From NCBI RefSeq assembly GCF_963678635.1, contig NC_087070.1, forward strand, positions 29,614,048 to 29,674,047: a stretch of 60,000 nucleotides of DNA. Direction: 5' to 3'. The notes under the pieces are model-generated. The model saw only the letters and a program-made list of their open reading frames with translations, was not told the origin of the DNA and did no database searches. Each line of letters opens with the position of its first letter. Positions within the stretch are counted from its first letter, which is position 1. The DNA is from Symsagittifera roscoffensis. Taxonomy: Eukaryota > Xenacoelomorpha > Acoela > Convolutidae. The position numbers were made by a program, and so were the translations under genes. Below, one piece after another: positions 13,201 through 25,200 of the stretch.

Positions 13201-16200
13201 TTATTTGCAACTTGTGTTACAAAAAAGTTAAATTCGTGATAGACACAGCGCTAAATTAGCGATGAAAAATCAGTTAAAATGAATCAGCCGAAACGCAGGA
13301 GCGAAGCAGAGTACCGCTACACTTGCTAGACAGACATCATATTACATAGAATCAATACTTCAACAGAAGCAATACTTAACACGGAAGCAAAGTTACAATT
13401 TGCAGACAACAGGAGGAAAAAAGAACGACAGCTTAAGATTGCAAGAAGCAAAAATAAGAATTAAACTGCATTTAAATAGAAACATTTCGAGGCCTACGGG
13501 ATTTGAAACTGTGACACAGATGTAGAGTCTAACGTTTTGCCAACTGCACCATATGACCATATGTCCTGGCTATTTTCGAAGCACCAGCCATCAAAAAGCG
13601 GATAAAATGCATGAGCAGTAGACAGATAGTTTTGTTCCTTTTGCTGGTCGTAAATTTATACAGAGGCGAGGTGGAGCTTCGCACCACTTGCGATACAATC
13701 GGGAAAAATAGACAAAATTTGATGTCTGAAAAAATAAAACTTTGAGCTACCGAAAAAACTTGATGCATCAAAATGAATGCCAAGACAAGGGATTATGAAA
13801 CTAGCATCGGAAGAAAACTTACCGAGCAGTAAAAAAAGCCGAAAGTACCTGAGCAGAAATCGTTTCAGCCGTAAAAAACATGAAAACTAATTTTAAAAAA
13901 TGTTCAATATAAAAATAATAAATTGTTTCCTAACGATATCTAGTTACAAAGTTATTTACAAAAAAATTATAAATACAAATTAGAATCGTTTGGGAGAGCA
14001 CCATTAAGCCAACACGGCCCGTTTTCAGGTGTCTCATTAAGCGGAGAACAAAAAAAGTAGTTAAATTCTTCGATCCAATGCAATGGACCTTCTCAAAATT
14101 TATTGAACGTAAAACCTCTTTATTCGCACCTTTATCCAATTCACGCACTTCCTCTGGACATTTTTCATAAGTTTCAGATCTTCAATATTCGGGCATTGAA
14201 GGGACTCCCGTATAGCATGGCAAAATCTATCTTTGATTAGCTTCAAGTTTGTGTCTGGTTTTGATGATGATTTCGGCGAGCTTCTTTTTAATATTATAAG
14301 AACATCAAGTGCTTTACTTATTGCAGACCTTATATGAATGTTCGAATTAAGGTAGGGAGATATATGAAACCACAGATCTTTTCGTATGTTCTTTTTCTCT
14401 ATTGTTTTATCGGAAAAGAAAAGGTTTTTTGAGTATGACAGAAATGTGCAAGCATTTCTTCACATTCAGAAGTAGCTTTTGTTCATCGCTCGGGTTCTTT
14501 ACTCGAGAAGGTCGATTTGAAAACTGAATCTTGATTTATCTATTGAAACAAATTTAGCATCGTCTGCATGCAACAGCGAAAAACAATTCTTGCAAGAATC
14601 TGAAAGGTCACGATCGATTTTTCCATCAAATTTTTGTTAAATCTTACAAAATATTTGGCTTGCCAATTTCAATATGCTCTTCGCACAACTTATGTACAAA
14701 TTGGAAAAAGGTAATTTGATCCGCTGGCCTTATTCGCCAATAGCTGAAATTAGCTCCGGCAAAGTGTCATAAACAAAAATGGGCTGTGGATTGGGCTCTG
14801 AGTTGTTAGGTTCAAAAAAAGATGATTCATGAAATATTGATGAAAAGTATCTTGAATAGTTCGCATTGTGATTAGTGATATTTCGCAATTTCATCTTTGA
14901 AATGAACCGAAGCAGGAACCAATTTTGTCTTGCAACAACAATAAAATTTGAAAGGACAATCCGTTAATCTAGTGTCGTCTAGTTTCTCAGATTTGTCTTC
15001 ATTTTTACTTCATTTTAAATCATGCAGTTTTTTAACCTTGCTCAGGTTTTTTCAACATTTGTTTCTGACTGTTTAATTTCTTTAGCATTTTAGAAGTCTC
15101 CGTTGTAATCCAGAGAGATAGTTTAGAGCGATATTCAGAACGTCGGGGTGTATGTTTGAGAACTATCTTCTTCAGCCATATTTACAATTGCTCAATCGAA
15201 CATCAACATTACTCCAGCTTATTCCACAAAAAGGATGGTTCTCGATGTCTCCTGATATGCTTTTCATGTCTGCTTTTCAATAGCTGAGGGCTGTTGAAAC
15301 TTTTCTTTGCTGATAATCTGTAAAAAAAAATCGACAGGTTCGTTTTGAGCTAAATTGCATCATGATTTGATAGTTCGCAAATGTCTTTTCTCGTCGAATA
15401 AGATTTCTGTGTAAGATTTGTGAACATCAAATCCAGTATGTTTCGTGATATCCATCAGCTGTTGCATATCATTTTCTGTTAAGTAGACCGAATAGTTTTG
15501 GAGTATCAGAATTGTTGGATGTATATACTTACCAGTCGCCATCCATTCAGTTAAAATCTCGGTAAATTAGTGTTGTGTTGGAGTTTTTGATTCTAATAAA
15601 GTAAAGAGAAGGCTTTGGTGAGTTGTAAAAACAGACAGCTAAGATATTGTTTTCTTATATTCATATGAACATGCCAAAGTTGCCCCTGGAATGGTCATTT
15701 TTTGTGATACTTCTTCCACTATAAAGAATTTTTTAAAAGCACTGAGATATCCACCGAGTTTTGAGACAAACAAATTGCTCTCCGATATGATCTGTATATT
15801 GTGAAAGTTGGGAGGCAAAGCTCTGTCCTAGAAAACAGGTTATATTCTGTTTTTTTTTTCAGCATGAAAGTCAAGGGAATCAGTGTTCAAAAGATTTGCC
15901 AGTTTTATGCCTTTTTTCGGTTAATGATGCTGCGAATGTTTTGCGCGTGACTCTCTTTTTCTCGGATAAAAGTCTACTCACAGTTGGTAAAGCTTCCATC
16001 ACGGATTCTCAGATCTCATTAATTTACCCTTTCAAGTAGTGGACGTCGTTTCAATAAAGCGTTGTTTTCCATTTTGCTTCTGCCTTTGTAATCTCTCTGC
16101 TTAAGAAGACTGGTGAATTAAAATCTTTTAAGCGTGTAGCTGAGGCTAGGACAATTCTTTTTCCATTGGTTTGGTATTTTTAATATGCTCGTTCTGATGT

Positions 16201-19200
16201 TTTTCTGTTGTCGTAGTCCAGTTGTAATCAGATCACTTATCTCCGTGTCAACTCCGATATGATCAAGCATTTCTCTGTCTCGTGGGGCTTAGTTGTCTGA
16301 TTCCAGGATCTTTGGTCTGATCTGCCAGACTTTGTTCTTGAACTGGGGGTTGTTTCTTTGTTCTTGATTGTCTGATTTCATGAGTTATTGATTAATTTCA
16401 TGACGCTTTTTGTATTGCCCTAATTGTCCAATTTTTGTTTTGAGTTTGATTAAACACATTTGTGTCACAGCAGTAATGCATTCTTGTCCTGTTCGATGAT
16501 TTCCCACGATTACAGTGCTGCTTAGTTTAATGCAAACTACAGTAAGGCACAAGTCGCGTTCACAGGATATGAAGTGGAACTTCTGTTCATTGCGTTTTAC
16601 AGGAAGATTCAGTTGATGAAGTCATGCAATTTCTTTTACCAATAGAAGTTAATTTTGCATTTCGTTTGAAACTCCGAGTCGAAGACTCAATAATTATGTC
16701 AAATTGAAGCTGCCGAGAGAGTTTGATGTATTTTATTGGTTAAAGATACACCAGATTGTAACCTTGCTGATTGTCAATTTCTGGTTGTCCTCTTTGTTTT
16801 GCCATTTTTCTGCTCTTAGAAATTTTCTGCTCGTTAGGAATATCGTGCCACGGAAGACGGAACTACGTTTTTTTATGGAGGGCACATGGTGTAATTAAAA
16901 AATATTTTTGATGGATTTTTCAGCGGCAGTTTCAACTAAATCCAGGCTCACTAACAAGTTCGTATTTTCTTCACGCCTAAAGAATTCATATCGTAATAAA
17001 AACAAACAACTTGCGCCAACAATATGTTTCATTTAACGAAAAAGCTAAGTAATATCAGAGAAACGAACAAAAACATAAGAAAAAAGAAAGCAAGGAACTA
17101 CGGCGTCTGTAGGATGAAGCCGACAATCTCGTGAGATTTCCTTAACCGCAAATGATTTCGTGTAAATGTAACAGAATAAGACAAACAGGAGGTCACTAAC
17201 TGCTACCCCTCGTCCGGTGTTTAATAAACTATCACAATAATTCATACATTTTGTTCCTTCGATAGAACCGAAAAACTCCGATAGATTTGTGAAGGTAAAT
17301 TTCGAGAAAAGTCAAATAGTTACTTTCGAGGGCCAGATACTTATGATTAAAAAAAAATTGTGCGTAGCCGATTATGCAGTTGAGCTTCCAACAAACCGTT
17401 ATTTCGATTGAACCCATAATCCAGGAATTGGGAGAGTAGTTTTCGAGCAAGTTTCGAACAACAACAACAAAAAAAGACTTTTCCGTGAGTGATGTAAAAG
17501 TTTTGCAACAAAAGAAAAAATTTCGAAATCGTTCAAAAAAAACGAGACATTTGGATTTAAAGTTAGCAATGGAACAAAACATAAGAGCGGAAACAAAGAC
17601 AAAAACCTTTTGACACAAAGGCGAAGCTGCGCTTCGCAAACACTAGCGTAAACAGGACAAAAATGCAGCTTATAAGAAGAAATGAAAAAATAAGCATCGA
17701 AGTAGTTAAAACTTAGAACCTGCTACCTCGAGAATTGGAGTCTCACGCCATATCCTCTCGGCCAAGAACAATTAACAACCGGCAAACATAAGTCACAAAT
17801 AAAGCAGCTTTATATGCTAACAAATTGCCAATGCCATGCAGCAAAAGTGGCACCAAATACAAATAGACACAATTTTGCAAGTAATAGCTTGGAATATAAC
17901 AAACTGAAGGCATCCACCATAATCTTGCTTGCAATAGATTGGAAAACCACATTATGTATAAATTATGAGTTTCAAAAACTACGAGATGTAACGAGCTAGA
18001 AAGTTTCTGAAATTGAGTTTTTATTATTCTTTTGTTTGAAACAAATAGCTTTTTTCGGTTCATTTGATGAATTTAAAATGCATCAACTGTGTTGACGTAT
18101 TAATATTCGAATTTCAAAGCATATGCTATCAAAAAGCCATAAAGGTGCCCTAAACGTGACACCAAAATTTGCCACCTCTTAGGTTAGAAAAAAAGAATAG
18201 TCGTAGTATAACACTAACGCTCACTAAAGTTCGCTAGTGTAAAACGAAACCAATTCTGCCCGAAAAAAATGATTACCCCCTGAAACTACCATGATCAACA
18301 TTTGCAATCACCGTGATAATTACTTACAGCACAATAAAACCCGTGATGTAGCACCTATGTTCATCAGAGTACAAAAAAGTACCGAAAAGAATTCAATTTC
18401 ATTCATACTGAAAGGAACAAGGTCCTGTCACGACTCTAACCCCAGACATTGGGATACAAACGCAAGTAGCTTTTGTTTGGATATTGTTTAGGGGAAAAAA
18501 CTCTAGCAACCGATTACAAGACACTTGCTCTCGCCAGTGTGAAGAAATGAGCATCGAAATGACAAATTTCAAAAACGGATTTTTAAACTTGCGGCTGTCA
18601 TAAAAACGAGCGACAAAAAATTCTGACAGACAAAACTGTGCGCTTACAACGTATAGCTCAGAGACTATTTGATCCATGCGGGAAAGTGGCAGTGACTTCT
18701 TTGCTGAATAAAACGTGAAAACAAGATTTGGGCCAATAAGACAAACACTTTCATACGTGCGCAAAATAGAAAATATCACTCACCCATTGAAAAAAGCTGT
18801 ACAAAGCAAATCCGGTTTTAGCATACCATACAGCAAACTCAGCCAATTTTACTTCGACTTGGAGATTGGGAGGCTAAAAATTCAAATATTTTTTTTATCT
18901 ATGCACTCATTAAATGGGACCCAAAAGAACAGCTCTATGTTTTCATAACCAGTTAACTACAATCAACTGTATACAACAGACCGTAGCAAAATCGTCAAAG
19001 AACTCACGAAAACCGAAAAAAGATAGATTTTTGCGCAATCTAAAATTTTCGAACTTCGAAGGAAATTTATCGAGCTCTATGAAATTCAAAAATCTTTCAT
19101 GATTGACATTTTTTCATTCTGCTGGAAAATCTGAAAACTTCAAAACTATATTCAAAATACAAGTAAATCACAATTTTTCCCACATTTGCACTTGTGTTAT

Positions 19201-22200
19201 TTGAGAGTAAAATTTAACTTCATTTAGCTTAAAAGTTGAATTGAACTGAAACAGCAACTAAAAACTACAAACAAAAAAAATAAATATTGAGCTTTTTTCG
19301 CGTTTAAATTTTCCTGGAAGAAAAACAACCTCGTCCATTGACATTTAAAAGGATATTTCTTTAACCAAAATTTTACACAAGGTAAATACAGTTTCGCAAA
19401 CACGAGCGAGAAAGCGGCAAAGATTCAAGAGCTTTAAAATGCGCAAAAACACCAACTTTGCATGTAATAATTTGGAATGTAACACAGAGGCAAAGCGGAG
19501 CTTCGCACCACTTGCGATACACCACAAAGATAAAAACATAAGTCGAAGAGAAATTCGAATGTTGAAAAAAACTAGGTAAACCAATTAAAACAATTAGGTC
19601 TCGATTAAAACAACTAGGTACCCAGCTAAAGCTGGCGATACGTGTTTGATGTTAAATGAATTTGCTACACTGATGCGACACCGAAAACGTGACTCCAAAA
19701 GTTGATCTTTGCCCAAAAGCCTAGATGTTTCTCTAATAAAATGAAGGAGAAGAGAGAAAACATTGATATAATCATTTTTCAAAGAGAGATAACATTCCTC
19801 TTACAAAAAATTAAGAAATCGCCGCTTCTGCGGGAGCAATTATCCCAGCCGGTTCTTCCAATTGAACTTTTCATCTGAGATTTGATTCGGTAAATATTAA
19901 GAAAATTCAAAAAAATTCGAAAAAAAGGTCAAAAGTTCTAAAAAACGGTAAAAAGACTTTCAAAATGCATACCTCTTTTTCAGCACAAATCAGGTTGTGG
20001 CAGCTCAAGCAGCAAATATTTCCAAAATGAGTTTGTCGATTGAACACAACCTGAAAATCGGCACGGTAGTTTTCGCGTTAAGTCGAAAAGTTTGCAAAAA
20101 ATTGTAAAAGTTTCAAAACTCCGACTCGTTGTTGAAAGCCATAACTTTTCCCAGCGAGAAAAGTCCACAAAAAATCAACAAATCAAAAATTTGACCTTTC
20201 TGAGAATCATAGCTTTTTGTGTGAAAAAATAGTGCGCAGCCACTTATGCAGAAGGAATACACGCTAACTGTAATTTCGATTGAATCCAAAAGCTCAGACT
20301 TGCAAGCGTAGTTCTCGAGAAAAGTCGATAACTTAAAAAAAAACGGTCATAAAAATCAAAACTTTATTTTGTCCGAGAGCCAAAACTTTTGGTATCAGAA
20401 AAATTCGGGCGTTTTCGCATAAGCAAATGAGTTTCCTACAACCCATTTTTAGAATTGAACCCCTCAGATATGGCAGGGTAGTTTTCAAGAATATTCAAGT
20501 TTAAAAAACGGCCAAAAATCAAAAATTTGACTTTCCCAAGGCAATAACTTTTTTTGTACAAAACTTTGTAAGTGCCCAATGAAACAGCACAGCTTCCTCC
20601 CACTACCTATTATCTCCAATGAACCCACAATATCATATATGAGAGGCTTGTTTTCGCGATAAGTCAAAATGATTCACAAAACGATCAAAAATCAAATATT
20701 TGACTATTCCGAGGGCCATAAATTATGTGTACAAAAAAAAAACTTGGGCGTAGCCGTTCAATGAAACCAAAATTTAGGAGCAGTAGTTTTCGAGGAAACG
20801 AAAAAAAAGGTCAAATAGTCCCCCACAGACTTTTCGAAGGCTGTAGACAGAGGGGTTAAGTGAAAAGAGACTATAAGTGAGTATTCGGGCACACAAGGGA
20901 TTAGGCGGTCTTTCAATTGATCCCCCTTTTGTGAAAATCAGAAGAAGTTTTTGAGCTAAACTAAAAATTTTCTAATATATTGGAAAATAATTTTCTATAA
21001 CGAAAAACAAAGAAACTTCAACAAACCTATTGGTAAACAAACAAAAAAAATAGAAGTGCAGAGAGGAGTGTTAAAATTGTGTTTCGCTTGAAGCGACCCA
21101 AAATTAGGTCCTTAAGTTGATAAAAAGTAGGCCGAAATAATTTGGGACTAATTTTTTTTAGCGAAACAACAAAAAACAGAAGGAAATATGAAGTCGGGGT
21201 AAGTAAAATTACAAACTGTAGGAGTAAATCAAATACTGAAAGTAAGATTAGAGAAAAATGCGCGCAGCAAAATAAACGATTCCAAGAAATGACAACTAAG
21301 CCTTCAACACATAAGCAGACAAACAATTGACCGAAAAATTTCTTAAGCGAAAAAAAAGAAAATATACGAAGTCAAGGTTTGTAGAATTACATATTGCAGG
21401 AATAAATGAAATTAAAAAAGCAACTATATTAAAACTGCCTTCAGCAAAAAATTCTAAGATGTGACAACTAAGCCGACTAAACATAAGCAAACAACTCCAG
21501 CCGGCAAGTTTTTTTAAAACGGAATATTTCCAGTCTAAAAACAAGCCCTGCTCAAATTCGAACCCAGGACCTTTAATGTACCAGGCGTAGTAGCTACCTC
21601 TTGACTATGTGTGCTGGAGACGCTTAGAAAATTGAATTCATTATGAAACAAGGCACCAATTGATTATGTTAATCAAGTTGTTGACCCGAAAAAAAACTAT
21701 ATTCCGGTTTGATACCGCTTGCTTATCGCAAGCGTAGTAAGCTAAAGGCAAGCACAATAACTTTGCATGGAACAAATTTGTACGAATTAAACCAAATTGC
21801 GTATAAAATATGCATTTCAAAAATCTCGCTAAGTGATTTGTTAGAACATTTCGGAAATTGGATTTAAATTAATATACAGTTGTATAAAAAGTTTGTTTTC
21901 CGGTTCAATTGATGAATTAAAAAAAAGCATCATCTGTGTTAGCTTATTACTAATCAAAAATCATATCAAACACTTATCTTTATGACTCTTTTTCCTTTTC
22001 CTCCACCTGCAACTTTTTACAAGTTTATTTATTGTTCACATTGTCCGATTGTTATAAAAACTGACACGCAGATTAATTAGGCAGGTTATGACAAGCATAT
22101 TTGGTCTTCATAACTAAAGTGTGAAACCACTAGTTGCACCAAAAAAATTGATTCTCGTGTACGGTGGTGGGGAAGAAACCACTTTTACTTGCGACTGAGT

Positions 22201-25200
22201 TTGGAAAAAAGTTGCATCGTACGACGCTACGTTGCTGTAACGACTGAAGATGTCTAAATTATACATATATAAAGAAAAATAGGGAGCTTAGAAGTCTGAA
22301 AAACAGAAACAAAAGATGATTGAGCCGTTTGAAATGGATACCACACAAGAAACCAGTAGAGAAGGAAGTTCTGCTCAAAAATTGGACAATTTCTTAAATA
22401 AAGAAAGTAGTAGTAGTTTAGACTTTGGATCATCTGATCCAGTGCTCGCGCCTGTCACTTCACAGCTGAGCTGCCTTTCTGAAGTGGGTTCCTATGTCCG
22501 CATTTGCACATGAAATTTTTGGTTGGTACGTAGATGACATCATACGTACCTCGAAACGCGGGGAAATTGAGGAAATTGTAAGACAAGCCAATACTCTTCA
22601 TCCCTGCTTGAAGTTCACTATTGAGTTAGAGTGTGATGGGAAACTACCTTTTCTGGACATGTTACTGCATCGTGACAAGTGCAGAGTAGAAAAGCCGTAG
22701 CGTACCAAACCAACGGACACGGTTTTTGTTCATGTCTTTTCGTGCTTGTGCTCCGAATGAATACCAGCGCAATATTATTGAAGGCACCGTACCCGCCTAC
22801 ACAACACCACTCCTAGTTGGACAGCCTTTCACGACGGCCTCAGTAAGGCTTAGAAATCTTGGGAGAAGAACCAGCAACCGCCGGCTTTTTACGAGCCTAT
22901 AGTGGAATCTACTGTCAACAAGATCTTGACAACTTGTGCTCCTGAACATAGAAATGATTCCGATAGCAGTCGGACTGAAAGACCTGTCTTGATGCTGCAA
23001 GATAGGGGACAATTTTCTGACAAAATAGCAAAAAGAGTCCGCCAGACCATCGGCGCCTCAGTCATTTTCATGACAAAAAAATTGAAAAACGCGCTGCCCT
23101 CCCTCAAGTCTCCGGTCAATGGACTGCTTCGTAGTAATGTTGTGTACCAGTTTACACGTCCTGGATGTGATTCCAGCTGTGGGCCAGACGGCACGACATC
23201 TCACAACAAGAATCGAAGAACACAAACAACAGAGCGGCAGGGTTGGTATCCATCTGAGAGAGTGCGGAGCAGAGGTCAAAAGCATACAATCGAAGATCAT
23301 AGACTTTTTCAGCAACAATTCCAAGCTGCTGACGCTTGAGGTCATCTACATCGCCAGGCTGCGTCCCGTTCTCAAGGCAAAAGAAGATTACCGGCAACGC
23401 GATCTGACCTTGCGGTCGTGATTGACGTCCGTTTCTTTGTTCCAGTTTATCTGGCGAGACAAATTGTATTGATTTTTATAATTTCCTATATTTTTCTCAT
23501 GATTACGACTTACTGTTTGCGTTGTCTTCAAACTTATTGATTTTTAGAAATGCTGATGATGTCTTACGACGGAAACGTTTCATTTTAATAAAGTACATTG
23601 ATTATCTTTATTCATCGCCCATTTCAGAATAGCTTCGTTAATAAAAATTTATTGATTTCGCTCATTGATATGTTTGTCTGTTTTGTGATTATGCTTAAAA
23701 GATAAGAAAATCTTAACCAGAAGTTTTCGTCTGCATTTTTGAGCGTGTTTCTTTGGTAGAACTATACATGCGTGTTGTCTAGTTATTGTAGCTGTTTCTG
23801 TTTTTGCTCTTATAGGTAGGTCAATGATGTTAATTTCCTATAAGAAAAGAGAGTAATAGGAGATCATGCGTTCCAAAATACATAGAAAGAGGTATAATTT
23901 TCCGCTTTTCCAGTCTGGACTGGTAATTTTTCAAGTAGCCGAGCCGATTTAAAAAATTGCAATTACGTTTTTGAAAATAAAATGAATTCTAAGAAAATCG
24001 ACAAAACCATAATTTATTTCAAACATTAGCAGTTTAATTGTCAAAATTTTTAGGAGGCGTGGCAACGATAAAATCTTACTTCGTAATCCTACTGAAAAAA
24101 AATTTAAAAACTAAAACTAAAAAAGTAAAAATGTAAAAAGTAAAAACAGAAAAATATGGGAAAAGTAAAACCTAACAAAATATGCTACCTTTTATGACAG
24201 ATTAAAAAAAACCTCACTTAATCTGATGTTGCTTTGACTACTTGAATTTGCAGGAACTTTTATACAAATTCGAAGTCTTCAATGGGCATTTTGACAGCAA
24301 TACATAGGTTAATAACAGATACGTGGACGGTTACATGAGTAACTAACCATGTGGAGGTGGCCCATATGGTCCTGGTCCTCCAGGGTACATGTGGGGAGGG
24401 GGAGGTCTGCCTCGCATTCCGTACATAGGTGGCTGGCCGTACAAGTCTATATCATGACTGTACATTGCTGGATATGAATCCAGAGGCTCATCTGGGTAAA
24501 TGATAGATTCCATCTCTGATTTAGTGCTGCGGAATACTTCAATCCATCTGCAAAAACGATCGCGCAAATCATAGACCAATTGAATGTTATATTCATTGGG
24601 AAAAAAATCAACCACGTTGTCCAAATTTTTACTCACCAAAAGGGGCTCCTAAAAATTCGCGGAAACTCCCTAACCTTTTCCGAAAACAACTTCGCCACCA
24701 CCCTCTCTGAATTTTAGCAGTTAACTCCCTTTCAACTACCTTGAGCCGATATTTTGCTTGTTTTTGGCTAAGGCTTTTTCCATGGAACTATCGTCAGCCA
24801 TTTCAACGAACGCCTCCCCGTTGCAAGTGCCGCGCCCCATCTTGTCGGGAACGAAGTGGATCCCATCGCCTGCCCCCTTCAATTCACACCCTAACCACAA
24901 GAAAAGCCTTCAGTACCCCCATCACAAACAATCTAACGAATGATAAATGCTTTTGAGAACACAACTAAAACACACCCTGCAGAAAATCCTGAATCTCTTC
25001 TCGTCTCACATGGAACGGCAACCCCCGTAGTTTCAGAATATTTTCCTTTTTTGCTTCCCCAACATGCTCCAGAACTCTTTTCAACTCTTCGATCTTTGCT
25101 GGGTAAACTGCCAAAATCAAAAAGTAAGACCCCCACTATCATAGGATGATAAAGTACAACATACCTAAAAATTTACTCACCTTCGACGTAACGTTTTCCT

